Below, piece after piece: positions 28,239 to 37,428 of a DNA stretch of 64,000 bases. This stretch comes from Muribaculaceae bacterium. Its GTDB lineage: Bacteria; Pseudomonadota; Alphaproteobacteria; Rs-D84. The DNA is taken from positions 248,001-312,000 of the forward strand of contig JAMPEH010000001.1 in the NCBI GenBank assembly GCA_023665245.1, read 5' to 3'. The translations under genes and the position numbers were made by a program. How positions within the stretch are numbered: position 1 is the stretch's first letter; each line of letters opens with the position of its first letter. The notes under the pieces were generated by a model. That model was given only the letters and a program-made list of their open reading frames with translations. It was not told the DNA's origin and did not search any database.

Positions 28239-30008
28239 ATGTCGAATAAAGCCAATTTTTTACCAAACTCATTATGGGTGTTTTATTTAAAATACGCATT
28301 TCGCGGCCATTGGGGATGGCTGATTGCGTATGCAGTGTTTTTCGCAGGACTGATGTCTGATGGTATTTTATTCCCAAATTTTCAGCGTTGGTTTATCGCA
28401 TTGTTTGAACAGACACCACCGGATGGAATGAATCTGATTACATATGCAACGCCAACAATAATGCTGATTGTGGGATTGCTGATAATGATTGATGGATGTG
28501 CTGCATTACGCAATTGGGCGCGCAGCCGCTGGGCAAACCGAATTCCAAATCAGATTACAGAAATCTTGACCGATTATGTACATAATCAATCTATGACATT
28601 TTGGACGGGGCGCATGCCGGGCAAGGTACATTCGCAAATAAATTATGTTGCGACCGGTGTGCGTGTGATTGAAAATCTGTTGGAAATATTGTTTTCCGCA
28701 TTAATTATAATCATAAATGTTGGTTTAATTTTGCAGATTAATGCGTATGTTGCATTAATATTTGCCGCGGTCTTTGTGTTCCGTATTGTATTCGGGTTGG
28801 CATTGATGCGTCCAATGTCACGCGCATCCAAAGACGCCAGTTCCGCATCCAGTTCTGCAACCGGCAAAGAAATCGACAGTATGTCTAACTATTCGGTTGT
28901 AAAATTATTTGCAGGCGCATCCAAAGAACGCAAATATCTGACCGCACCACGTCAGAAACGTGTGGCCACCGCAATTTATGCCCAGTTTGTCCAACGTGTG
29001 TTTTGGTCTGTCCCCAGTTTTGTATGGGATTTTGCATTTGGCGGAACAATGTTTTTATGTGTGTGGCTGTTTATGCATGGACACCTGGTCGTGTCTGAAA
29101 TTGTGTTCACTATGTCGGTGTTCTTTTCCGTTATGGGCACAATCGGCCGTATTATTAACCAGGTACCAACAATCGTTGATAACATCAGTTCGGCATCCCG
29201 CGCATATACGGAACTAAACGTATCTATGGATGTAATAGATGCGCCAAACGCATCGAATTTGGTTGTCACACATGGAAAAATTGAATTTAAAAATGTCTGG
29301 TTTAAATATAAACGTAAATGGGTTCTGCAAGATTTTAATCTGACTATCCAACCGGGCGAACGTGTGGGCTTGGTTGGTGCGTCGGGTGCCGGAAAAACAA
29401 CATTGGTGAACCTGCTGATGCGGTTTTATGAACCCAGCCGTGGCGAAATATTGATAGACGGGCAAAATATACGTGATGTATCCCAGGATTCATTACGTTG
29501 TGCAATCGCCTTTATTCCCCAAGAACCGACAATGTTTAACCGTACAATTCGCGATAATATTGAATATGGCCGCCCGGGGGCCAGTCTGCCACAAATTCGC
29601 CGTGCCGCACAACGTGCCGCCGCCGATAAATTCATAATGACAACAGACAAGAAATATGACAGTCTGGTTGGCGACCGTGGCATAAAATTATCCGGCGGCC
29701 AGCGCCAGCGTATCGCAATCGCGCGTGCGTTTTTGAAAGATGCACCGATATTAGTATTGGACGAGGCAACATCCGCCATGGACAGTGAAACCGAGGTTGC
29801 AATCCAAAAATCATTCGAAGAACTGGCATCTGGGCGTACAACAATTGCCATTGCGCATCGCCTGTCAACACTGCGCAATATGGATAAAATTGTTGTTTTG
29901 GAAAATGGTCAGATTGTTGAATCTGGTACACATACATCACTGATGCGCAAACGTGGTGAATATGCGCGTTTGTGGAAATTGCAGTCTGGCGGATTTTTCG
30001 GCGATTAA
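28239..30008 (+). CDS. ABC transporter, fused permease and ATPase
   Basis: Half-size exporter of 589 residues: six membrane segments in the first 310 residues, then an ATPase with Walker A GASGAGKTT, signature LSGGQRQRIAIARA, Walker B ILVLDEATSAMD and switch AHR. It resembles MsbA/multidrug or lipid exporters; the substrate cannot be told from sequence. GGGGGGAC precedes the ATG at 28239. It follows the PBP gene by 49 nt. Confidence 0.93.
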   Translation: MSNKANFLPNSLWVFYLKYAFRGHWGWLIAYAVFFAGLMSDGILFPNFQRWFIALFEQTPPDGMNLITYATPTIMLIVGLLIMIDGCAALRNWARSRWANRIPNQITEILTDYVHNQSMTFWTGRMPGKVHSQINYVATGVRVIENLLEILFSALIIIINVGLILQINAYVALIFAAVFVFRIVFGLALMRPMSRASKDASSASSSATGKEIDSMSNYSVVKLFAGASKERKYLTAPRQKRVATAIYAQFVQRVFWSVPSFVWDFAFGGTMFLCVWLFMHGHLVVSEIVFTMSVFFSVMGTIGRIINQVPTIVDNISSASRAYTELNVSMDVIDAPNASNLVVTHGKIEFKNVWFKYKRKWVLQDFNLTIQPGERVGLVGASGAGKTTLVNLLMRFYEPSRGEILIDGQNIRDVSQDSLRCAIAFIPQEPTMFNRTIRDNIEYGRPGASLPQIRRAAQRAAADKFIMTTDKKYDSLVGDRGIKLSGGQRQRIAIARAFLKDAPILVLDEATSAMDSETEVAIQKSFEELASGRTTIAIAHRLSTLRNMDKIVVLENGQIVESGTHTSLMRKRGEYARLWKLQSGGFFGD

Positions 30009-30039
30009 TAAATATGTTTTATCAAAATGGCTTTTGTGA

Positions 30040-30052
30040 TATAATGGACAAC
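30040..30052 (+). promoter_or_regulatory. -10 element for a leaderless mRNA
   Basis: TATAAT (30040-30045) followed by 7 nt and then ATG (30053). Transcription starting 7-8 nt after the -10 would begin at the start codon. Confidence 0.6.
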
Positions 30053-31051
30053 ATGAAAAACAGAATTTTACATATTTTACCTGTGATTGTGTGCCTGGCA
30101 TCTGGCGCGGCACATGCAAATTGGCAGTATCCGGGAACATACGTCGGCGACGGTTGGTATGCCGATGATGGCAGTCGTTTCACCATATCCGTACGCGGTG
30201 GTGCGTCTTATTCGTTCGCATCTATCAAGAACGATGTCGGCACCATGTCCGCACGTTATTATTATGATGCGGCCAACGGTTGGGTTGTGCCGGAAACCAG
30301 TTGCGCCATCAGTGGTGGATGTGATACCGAAAATTATCAATATGCCGGTATTGGTGATTTGGCGGATTTGCCGGCGGCTGATGATTATTCTGATTACTCG
30401 TTCGCGGCAGGTGCGTCAATTGGTTGGACAATACCAAATCGCCCCCAGTGGCGGTTAGAGGCGGGCTGGGATCACATCGCCGAAACACATTATAATGCGT
30501 CACCGTTATTTTCTGGCCAGATGGAATTGACCGGTGGTGATATTTCTGGGATTGCGGTTGATGTCCAAAGCGGCAGTGTTCATTCCGATATCAACACTGA
30601 TATTATCAGTATAATGGCGTTCTATGATTTCTTTGACGGTGTGCAAAAGCCGACACATAAGATGATACCTTATATTGGATTGGGGTTGGGCTATGCAGAT
30701 ACCAAAACAACACTGAATTTGTCTGATTCTTATGGTGATTTGTCTGAATCTATTGAATTGCGTCAATTTGGTGATGTGACGGAATATGTTGGCGCCGATG
30801 GCTCGACGGTCAGTGTGGTTGAATTCTATCCATCTGAAACCACCAATTCCAATGTCGCAGGAATTTTGGCAATGGGGTTTTCGTATGGCCTGTCAGAAAC
30901 GATGTTCTTGGATTTTGGTGCACGTCTGACATATGTTCCAAAAATCAAGTGGGCCCTATCGAACGAGGATGATACCCGTCATCGTGATTGGTTCAGTGCA
31001 GAAAACCTGATATATGCAAATATCATGTTGGGATTGCGATTTGAATTTTAA
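30053..31051 (+). CDS. Outer-membrane beta-barrel protein
   Basis: A 332-residue protein with a Sec signal (MKNRILHILPVIVCLASGAA, cleaved after HAN or AHA) and a long alternating-strand barrel (ISVRGGASYSFASI, MIPYIGLGLGYAD, TMFLDFGARLTYV) ending in IMLGLRFEF, with the C-terminal Phe preferred by the BAM machinery. The ATG at 30053 is chosen for the signal peptide and because TATAAT lies 7 nt before it. Function unknown. Confidence 0.85.
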   Translation: MKNRILHILPVIVCLASGAAHANWQYPGTYVGDGWYADDGSRFTISVRGGASYSFASIKNDVGTMSARYYYDAANGWVVPETSCAISGGCDTENYQYAGIGDLADLPAADDYSDYSFAAGASIGWTIPNRPQWRLEAGWDHIAETHYNASPLFSGQMELTGGDISGIAVDVQSGSVHSDINTDIISIMAFYDFFDGVQKPTHKMIPYIGLGLGYADTKTTLNLSDSYGDLSESIELRQFGDVTEYVGADGSTVSVVEFYPSETTNSNVAGILAMGFSYGLSETMFLDFGARLTYVPKIKWALSNEDDTRHRDWFSAENLIYANIMLGLRFEF

Positions 31052-31097
31052 TTAGACTTCGCCCATTGTTATTTGCGCTTTGTTAATTGTTCATTGT

Positions 31098-31133
31098 AAA
31101 AAAAACGCCCCTTGGGCGTTTTTTTACAACTTT
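31098..31133. terminator. Bidirectional terminator
   Basis: AAAAAAACGCCC-CTT-GGGCGTTTTTTT between convergent genes. Confidence 0.92.
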
Positions 31134-32647
31134 ACACCATATTTGCCGCGACCAATTGGGCGATATGATAATGCCTCGGCTAAATCTGCCATTTCAATAT
31201 CATCACCACCACGCAGGTCGGCAATCGTACGCGCAATGCGTTTAATGCGATTATATCCGCGTGCAGACATGTGCATTTTTTCCGCGGCTGCATTTAAAAA
31301 CGTTGTTAGTTCATCCGATAATTTTATTACTGCGTTTAATGCCGCACCATCTAGTTGTGCGTTCATGATACCTTGACGTGCGATTTGGCGCTTGCGTGCT
31401 GCGGCAACACGTTGCCGGATTGTTGCACTGGATTCTGCGTTTGAATCTGGCGTCGTATTCATGTCCCATGGATTTACCGCATCTACATCAACGTGTAAAT
31501 CTATACGGTCTAATAGCGGGCCAGAAATTTTATTCTGATATGCCTCGGCACAGCGTGGCGCACGCGAGCAGGACAGGGCGGCATTACCCAAATGTCCGCA
31601 CGGACATGGATTCATTGCCGCGATTAATTGGAATTGCGCCGGGTATGTTGCATTGTGACGTGCACGCGAAATTGTGATTTTGCCACTTTCCATTGGCTGG
31701 CGCAGGATTTCCAATGTTGCCCGATTAAATTCAGGTAATTCGTCCAAGAATAATACACCATTGTGTGCCAATGAGATTTCGCCGGGGCGTGCGTCCGAAC
31801 TACCCCCGGCCAGTGCTGCCGGACTGGCGGTATGATGTACCGCACGAAATGGGCGCGACGACATCAGGGACGCCCCCGGCAATTTCCCCGCAATAGAATA
31901 CAGGATAGATGTTTCTAATATTTCATCCGCCGTCATTTCCGGTAATATTCCCGGCAATCGCGATGCCAACATTGTCTTGCCAGACCCCGGTGGCCCCACC
32001 ATCAACATTGCATGCCCGCCGGCGGCTGCGATTTCCAGTGCGCGTTTTGCCGCCGCCTGACCATGCACTTCGGACATATCGCCAACATTCGCATTGTGTG
32101 CGGTGGGCGAAATCTCGTCCGGTATCGGCAATGTCATCGCGCCTTTGAAATGATTAATCAGTTCCAATACATGAAACGGTGCCAATATGTTTGTGTGGCC
32201 GGCCCAACGTGCGTGTGCACCTTGGTCGCCAGGGCATATTATGCCCAGATTATTTTTATTTGCCCAAACACTGGCCGGCAATACACCATCTGTTTTTAAT
32301 ATCGCGCCGTTCAAACTTACTTCGCCCAGTATCAAGTATTTTGACAATTGGTCTTCGGGTAAAATCCCCAGTGCGCATAATATCCCGCACAGTATCGGCA
32401 AATCAAAGTGTGATCCACTTTTTTCAACGTCCGCCGGTGACAGGTTTACCGTCAGACGCTTTGGCGGCAGTGATATGTTCAGTGCCCCCAATACATTGCG
32501 TACGCGTTCCGCAGATTCTTTGACCGCGCGATCGGCCAATCCAATAATATTAAATTCAGGCTTTGACAGGCCGGACGCCAATTGTACTTGCACATCTATG
32601 CGGGTTGCATCCATGCCATTAAAAATGATTGAATTCAAAGAAATCAT
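31124..32647 (-). CDS. comM: YifB/ComM-family Mg-chelatase-like AAA ATPase
   Basis: A 507-residue protein of the ComM family, hexameric helicases that help branch migration during natural transformation. The N-terminal S5-like fold (NIIGLADRAVKESAERVR) precedes the AAA core: Walker A GPPGSGKTM, Walker B FLDELPEF, and the CPCG cluster. The start at 32647 is taken from the promoter TTGATT-17-TATTAT, which ends 6 nt before this ATG, implying a leaderless message. Confidence 0.9.
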   Translation of the reverse strand: MISLNSIIFNGMDATRIDVQVQLASGLSKPEFNIIGLADRAVKESAERVRNVLGALNISLPPKRLTVNLSPADVEKSGSHFDLPILCGILCALGILPEDQLSKYLILGEVSLNGAILKTDGVLPASVWANKNNLGIICPGDQGAHARWAGHTNILAPFHVLELINHFKGAMTLPIPDEISPTAHNANVGDMSEVHGQAAAKRALEIAAAGGHAMLMVGPPGSGKTMLASRLPGILPEMTADEILETSILYSIAGKLPGASLMSSRPFRAVHHTASPAALAGGSSDARPGEISLAHNGVLFLDELPEFNRATLEILRQPMESGKITISRARHNATYPAQFQLIAAMNPCPCGHLGNAALSCSRAPRCAEAYQNKISGPLLDRIDLHVDVDAVNPWDMNTTPDSNAESSATIRQRVAAARKRQIARQGIMNAQLDGAALNAVIKLSDELTTFLNAAAEKMHMSARGYNRIKRIARTIADLRGGDDIEMADLAEALSYRPIGRGKYGVKL

Positions 32648-32677
32648 ATGTAAATAATATATCTTGCACATGTGTGA
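32648..32677 (-). promoter_or_regulatory. Promoter for leaderless comM mRNA
   Basis: On the minus strand TTGATT, 17-bp spacer, TATTAT, then TTACAT and the start ATG. Confidence 0.6.
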
Positions 32678-32719
32678 ATCAAGTTTTAAAATACCACCTG
32701 TAAAGATAAGGATTGTTAT

Positions 32720-33598
32720 ATGCCCGCAAAGAATAAAAATGTCACACGTGAATGGTTTAATACGATATTTTACGGTGCGCTGATTGCTATCGTTTTTCGC
32801 AGTTTGTTGTTGGAACCGTTTAATATTCCGTCTGGGTCAATGATACCGACACTGCATGTTGGTGACCATATATTTGTGCAAAAATGGGCGTATGGATATT
32901 CGCGCTATTCGTTTCCGTTTGGTTCTTGGAAATTATGGGACGGTCGTTTCTTTGCCACAGAACCCAATGTCGGTGACGTTATTGTGTTCCGCAATCCAAT
33001 TGATGAATCCCAAGATTATGTTAAACGCCTGATTGCACGTCCTGGTGACACGGTTCAGGTAAAGGCCGGGCGCCTGTATCTGAACGATGAAATTGTACCA
33101 CGTGAAAACCCACGCCCATATATTGTTGCAACATTGCCGAAATCACTGCGCAGCGTTGGATATTATTTGGATAATATGACGATAAAGGGTAATAAAATTT
33201 GGGTTGATAATAAACCTGCTGATTTCAATTACACAATTGAATACAAGTCGGACAAGGACTGCAAACGTTATGCCGGTATGTGTGGTGTGTTCCCGGCGAT
33301 TGAATATACTGAAACATTACCAAATGGCGTATCGCACAGCATAATTGAAATGTCGGATGATGCGGTCTTGGATAATACGCCGCTGTTTACAGTACCCGAT
33401 GGACATTATTTCTTTATGGGCGACAACCGTGACAACAGTGCGGACAGTCGCGCCAATATCGGATACGTGTCGCGTGATAATGTGCTGGGGCGCGTGTGGT
33501 TTATATGGTATTCGCATAATTATTATGCGCCAATGCTGTCGGTTTGGAACTGGGGCAATAAAATGCGCTGGGCTCGATTTGGAAAGGATGTGAAATAA
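32720..33598 (+). CDS. lepB: Signal peptidase I
   Basis: Membrane serine protease that removes Sec and Tat signal peptides. One N-terminal membrane segment, then Ser40 (GSMIPTL) and general-base Lys102 (DYVKRLIARPGD), and the conserved MGDNRDNSADSR block. At 292 residues it is the usual length. AAGGATT precedes the ATG. First gene of lepB-rnc-secG; the next start is 1 nt after its stop. Confidence 0.96.
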   Translation: MPAKNKNVTREWFNTIFYGALIAIVFRSLLLEPFNIPSGSMIPTLHVGDHIFVQKWAYGYSRYSFPFGSWKLWDGRFFATEPNVGDVIVFRNPIDESQDYVKRLIARPGDTVQVKAGRLYLNDEIVPRENPRPYIVATLPKSLRSVGYYLDNMTIKGNKIWVDNKPADFNYTIEYKSDKDCKRYAGMCGVFPAIEYTETLPNGVSHSIIEMSDDAVLDNTPLFTVPDGHYFFMGDNRDNSADSRANIGYVSRDNVLGRVWFIWYSHNYYAPMLSVWNWGNKMRWARFGKDVK

Positions 33599-33599
33599 T

Positions 33600-34247
33600 A
33601 TGTTAAGCATAGGATATAAATTTAGAAATTTAAAGTTGTTGTCGTTGGCATTAACGCAAAGTGGTGTTGATTCAAACAATAATAATGAACGCTTGGAATT
33701 TGTTGGCGACCGTGTACTGGGACTGACGGTGGCGCAAATGCTGTACACTATGTACCCAGATGAAAAAGAAGGCGAACTGGCCCGGCGTCATGCGGTGTTG
33801 GTATCGACGGATACTCTGGCGCGTGTTGCACGCAAAATAGAGCTAGACCGTTCGCTGCACCACGGTCACATGACAGGTGGCCGTATTCGTCATGTATTGG
33901 CCAACGCGATGGAGGCTGTATTGGGTGCCGTCTTTATCGATGGTGGATTTGACGCGGCACGTGATGTGATTATGAATCTGTGGCACGATTTGGCAACGGC
34001 GGATGCGTTCCCGCCCAAGGATGCCAAGACAAAATTGCAAGAATACGTCCAGAAAAATGACAATGGTGCATTGCCGGTATATGAATTTTCAGAAACCACC
34101 GGTGCATCACACTGTCCGACATTTAATGTGACCGTCACCGCAATGGGTAAATCGGCGTCTGGCAGTGGCGCATCTAAAAAGACGGCCGGCATTGCTGCCG
34201 CAACAGAATTGTTAAAAATCCTTGCAATTGAAGAAATTGACAGTTAA
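33600..34247 (+). CDS. rnc: Ribonuclease III
   Basis: Double-strand-specific endonuclease for rRNA and mRNA processing. The signature ERLEFVGDRVLGL (with Glu33 and Asp37) and NAMEAVLGAVFIDGG give the metal site; a dsRNA-binding domain follows (KTKLQEYVQKN, then SGSGASKKTAGIAAA). At 215 residues it is complete. The lepB-rnc order is widespread in proteobacteria. The frame begins 1 nt after lepB. Confidence 0.95.
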   Translation: MLSIGYKFRNLKLLSLALTQSGVDSNNNNERLEFVGDRVLGLTVAQMLYTMYPDEKEGELARRHAVLVSTDTLARVARKIELDRSLHHGHMTGGRIRHVLANAMEAVLGAVFIDGGFDAARDVIMNLWHDLATADAFPPKDAKTKLQEYVQKNDNGALPVYEFSETTGASHCPTFNVTVTAMGKSASGSGASKKTAGIAAATELLKILAIEEIDS

Positions 34248-34276
34248 AATCACCGCATAATCAAAGGATATAATAC

Positions 34277-34633
34277 ATGTTTTCAATTTTATTGGTATTG
34301 TTGATAATCGTTGCAGTTTTAATGATTGGCTTGATTTTATTACAGAAATCAGAGGGCAGTGGTATGTCCGGTTCGTCTGCGGCATCTATGTTTGGTGGCG
34401 CATTGACCGGGGCGGCCGCGGGTAATTTCCTTACCAAGATGACTGCATGGCTGGCAACATTATTCTTTATTTTGTGCGGTGCGCTGGCATTGGTTTCGTC
34501 AAAATCAAATGTTGCAAACCAACAAAGTGATCTGCGTTATGAATTGACGGCGCCTGACGCCCCGACGCCAGAGGTTATGGACATGGATACATTAATCGAA
34601 AAAGTATCCGAAACAAATACCAACAATCAGTAA
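34277..34633 (+). CDS. secG: Preprotein translocase subunit SecG
   Basis: A 118-residue membrane protein with two hydrophobic segments (about 2-20 and 54-74), joined by the family loop LQKSEGSGMSGSSAA. It stimulates SecYE translocation. AAAGGAT is the ribosome-binding site. The acidic tail is longer than in E. coli. It ends the lepB-rnc unit and is followed by terminators. Confidence 0.92.
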   Translation: MFSILLVLLIIVAVLMIGLILLQKSEGSGMSGSSAASMFGGALTGAAAGNFLTKMTAWLATLFFILCGALALVSSKSNVANQQSDLRYELTAPDAPTPEVMDMDTLIEKVSETNTNNQ

Positions 34634-34636
34634 TTC

Positions 34637-34712
34637 CCAATCCCGCCCCGCGGGATTTTTTGTAATAATACCAAATAAAAACACCCCACAATCGTGGGGC
34701 GTTTTTTATCAA
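34637..34712. terminator. Two terminators between convergent genes
   Basis: AATCCCGC-CCC-GCGGGATTTTTTG (34637-34663) ends secG; ACACCCCAC-AATC-GTGGGGCGTTTTTT (34680-34710) faces both ways and ends the minus-strand gene. Confidence 0.88.
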
Positions 34713-34721
34713 ATACCCAGA

Positions 34722-34961
34722 TTATTTTGATTTCTTTTTTGCTGGGGCTTTCTTGGATGCCACTGCCTTTTTTGTGGCTGGGGCGGTTTGGTATTCTTTG
34801 ACCAAGATATATATGCATGCTGCGGCAACAACTGCGGCGGCGGCTGTAATCAAGCCACCAATCAGATCGCCACCACATGACCATACAAACAGTACCAGTG
34901 CAACAATCATAACAATTGTGCAAACCAAGTTGCTTTTAAAAACGTTTAATAATTTTTCCAT
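34722..34961 (-). CDS. Small membrane protein with Lys/Ala-rich tail
   Basis: A 79-residue protein with two hydrophobic segments (about 9-28 and 33-54) and a C-terminal tail rich in Lys and Ala (KKAPAKKKSK), suggesting a cytoplasmic nucleic-acid- or lipid-binding tail on a small membrane anchor. AAAGGAAAAATAAA precedes the ATG. I do not recognise the family. Confidence 0.65.
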   Translation of the reverse strand: MEKLLNVFKSNLVCTIVMIVALVLFVWSCGGDLIGGLITAAAAVVAAACIYILVKEYQTAPATKKAVASKKAPAKKKSK

Positions 34962-35017
34962 TTTATTTTTCCTTTCGTTTGGATGTGTGAATTATATCAT
35001 ATTTGGCAAAAAATATC

Positions 35018-35048
35018 CATAAAAAAAGAACCGCCAATTGGCGGTTCG
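35018..35048 (-). terminator. Terminator of the bactofilin-like gene
   Basis: GAACCGCC-AATT-GGCGGTTC then TTTTTTT on the minus strand. Confidence 0.9.
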
Positions 35049-35064
35049 CATACCAGGGGATGAT

Positions 35065-35799
35065 TTACAGAATTACCTGGCCGCCCAGACGCGCGGTGCG
35101 TGGAATCGGACCAAACGATGAACGCGGGCTGACATAAATATTGCCGGTAATTGTAAAATCACCACAGAACTGCAACATACCCATGTCGCGCAAGAACAGA
35201 TTGCCTTCTATCTTGATGTCGCATGGCAATGTGTATTTGCGCATGTTTTGTATGAACAGGTTGCCTTTGATTTGTGTGCCATTATGCAAAATTGTGCCAT
35301 CTGCACGGTTGTCAATAATAATATCGCCATACATTTTGCTGGTTGCATTATCTGTGGCCACCTGGATGGTCGGGGCAGCCGTCGGCACGACATGTACTGG
35401 TTCCGCCATCATTTTGCGTGTGACGATGTCTTGTTTGATTGGTAATGCGACCTGTGGGCGTGGCTTTACAATGCGGCGCGGGGTGTAATTATCGTTTGTC
35501 ACCTCTACTGTATGGGGGGCGACAACGACAACCTGGGGCTTTTTGAATTTCAGTATATCTATAATCAGCATAGAAAACAGAACGATTATCGCAATCAGCA
35601 AAGTGATATTTACCAGCCCAATTAAATCAATCCCGCAAATCCATTTCCAGATACGTTTGCATGCGCGTGCAATCATTTTAAATGGCCAACATATAATCCG
35701 CCATGTGCGTGCCCAGAATTGATGCCATTTGGATTGACGTGGCTGTGTTGCATGGGCAACCCGACGTGTCGCGGTCTTAATCTTTTGTCCTTTTTGCAT
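35065..35799 (-). CDS. Single-pass membrane protein with bactofilin-like beta-helix domain
   Basis: A 244-residue protein: a basic cytoplasmic head rich in Arg and Trp, one membrane segment (about 60-82), a Pro/Val linker, then a C-terminal domain of short beta turns (GDIIIDNRADGTILHNGTQI, GNLFIQNMRKYTL, GNLFLRDMGM, GNIYVSPRSS). The repeating G-N-(L/I)-(F/Y) step is typical of right-handed beta-helices such as bactofilins. It may polymerise in the periplasm. Family assignment is inference. Confidence 0.55.
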   Translation of the reverse strand: MQKGQKIKTATRRVAHATQPRQSKWHQFWARTWRIICWPFKMIARACKRIWKWICGIDLIGLVNITLLIAIIVLFSMLIIDILKFKKPQVVVVAPHTVEVTNDNYTPRRIVKPRPQVALPIKQDIVTRKMMAEPVHVVPTAAPTIQVATDNATSKMYGDIIIDNRADGTILHNGTQIKGNLFIQNMRKYTLPCDIKIEGNLFLRDMGMLQFCGDFTITGNIYVSPRSSFGPIPRTARLGGQVIL

Positions 35800-35947
35800 A
35801 TAGTGCCCCTTTAGGTCTTTTATTTTTTTATTTATATGATGCCCAAAAAAATCAGTTTGTCAAGCGGTTTTGTCAATCTATTTTGTCAAATATGTGTATG
35901 GTTGTGTGTTGACTGATACCGTATAATAGAATACCATATATGTTAGT

Positions 35948-36697
35948 ATGTTGTTTCGTCTGTTGATTTTATGCGGTTTGTGTATTTTTGCAGGTTGTGC
36001 CGGGTATATAGATATGCCGGACGATTTTGTATATACGCCGATTGCAACCGCGAATTATAACATTGCATCATGGCAGAAATTATCATCACCCACCGCACCC
36101 ATCTATATTTATATCGAAGGCGACGGTCACGCATTTGATGGATATGGTCGTCCAACATCCGACCCGACACCGCGGTCGCGTATGCTGCGCGATATGGCGT
36201 CGCGTGACATGAATCCTAATGTTGTATATATGGCGCGCCCGTGCCAGTTTATAATGTCTGATAATTGTAATATCACTGATTGGACATCTGGACGTTTTTC
36301 ATCGCGTGCAACAGATACAATGGCGACCGCCATACGTAATGTTGCAAATGGACGACCTGTTATTCTGATTGGGTATTCTGGCGGGGCGATGATATCAGGC
36401 CTGGTTATTGAACAGAATCCGGATATAGATGTTAAACAGTGGATAACAATTTCTGGTGTTTTAAATCATCACGATTGGACAGAATACTTTTGCGACAGTC
36501 CACTGACACAATCCGCCGACCTGAACAGATTGCCGCGCGTACCACAGTGTCATTATGTGGCGGAATCTGATATTGTTGTGCCGCGTCATCTGTCCCAGAA
36601 ATGGACGAATAATAATATTATAATTGTGCCAGATTCCACACATAATGATTTTGGCGATTTTGACCCAGATTGCAATGCGTCCGACTTTGTATTATAA
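35948..36697 (+). CDS. Alpha/beta-hydrolase lipoprotein
   Basis: A 249-residue protein with a lipoprotein signal (cleavage before Cys in FAGCAG, residue 17). The nucleophile elbow GYSGGA, preceded by ARPCQF and followed by SDIVVP (Asp) and DSTHNDF (His), gives a plausible Ser-Asp-His triad. It is probably an envelope esterase or lipase; the substrate is unknown. TATAAT lies 12-18 nt before the start without a clear ribosome-binding site. Confidence 0.78.
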   Translation: MLFRLLILCGLCIFAGCAGYIDMPDDFVYTPIATANYNIASWQKLSSPTAPIYIYIEGDGHAFDGYGRPTSDPTPRSRMLRDMASRDMNPNVVYMARPCQFIMSDNCNITDWTSGRFSSRATDTMATAIRNVANGRPVILIGYSGGAMISGLVIEQNPDIDVKQWITISGVLNHHDWTEYFCDSPLTQSADLNRLPRVPQCHYVAESDIVVPRHLSQKWTNNNIIIVPDSTHNDFGDFDPDCNASDFVL

Positions 36698-36705
36698 TGC
36701 AAAAC
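36670..36705 (+). promoter_or_regulatory. Promoter for leaderless GNAT mRNA
   Basis: TTGCAA (36670-36675), 17-bp spacer, TATAAT (36693-36698), 7 nt, ATG (36706). It lies inside the end of the preceding gene. Confidence 0.6.
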
Positions 36706-37428
36706 ATGAATATGATAAAAATCAAACCAATTTTTAATCAGTCTGCACCTGGTGTATGGGATATTTTTGCCCGAATTCAGGCCGCGGCTGTGGTTGCCGA
36801 TTATAATATCGAATGGCCGGAATCCCAGCATGCCTCCGTTGTCACCGAATACCAACGCCAATGGCGCCACAGAACGTCAAATTTTGCATTTGGTGCGTAT
36901 GATTCAGATTCTTTAATCGGATTTATCCGTGGTAATATTTCACGTTCTGAAATGAAAATAGAAGGATTATATGTCTTGCCCGAATATCAGAATCTGAAAA
37001 TCGGCGGTCGACTGTTGGATGCAGCAGAACGGGCTGGCTCGCTGGGCACCGGGTATGTCAGTCTGACCGCGCGTCCATTGGCCGAACGCTTTTACCAGCG
37101 TCATGGATATCATGCATCATACAGCACTGTTTACGATAAATCAATTCGGGCAGCGGGGCGTTCTGGGGCTGTACCGGTATTTAAATTAAGTGCACCATTG
37201 GCACGCATCGTGGCAGATATGTTGGCACCATATAATATATCAATTGAACGGAATTCGCCCGCATTTGTATATATGAACGCCGATTTTCAGTTATTAGGTG
37301 TCGCCACATCCAAGGCAGATGAGTTTGGCCACGCCCGTGCCGTTATTGCATCACGTGCACCGGATAATATGAAAAATATGGTCGAACGCAGTTTGAATAC
37401 GGCAATTGCGCCATTTGTCGATCGTTAA
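36706..37428 (+). CDS. GNAT-family acetyltransferase
   Basis: A 240-residue acetyl-CoA-dependent N-acetyltransferase. LYVLPEYQNLKIGGRLLDAA is motif A with the pyrophosphate-binding loop (Q/R-x-x-G-x-G/A variant), and AERFYQRHGY is motif B. The C-terminal 90 residues are extra and not recognised. The start is chosen from the promoter position. The end overlaps prmC on the other strand by 4 nt. Confidence 0.85.
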   Translation: MNMIKIKPIFNQSAPGVWDIFARIQAAAVVADYNIEWPESQHASVVTEYQRQWRHRTSNFAFGAYDSDSLIGFIRGNISRSEMKIEGLYVLPEYQNLKIGGRLLDAAERAGSLGTGYVSLTARPLAERFYQRHGYHASYSTVYDKSIRAAGRSGAVPVFKLSAPLARIVADMLAPYNISIERNSPAFVYMNADFQLLGVATSKADEFGHARAVIASRAPDNMKNMVERSLNTAIAPFVDR

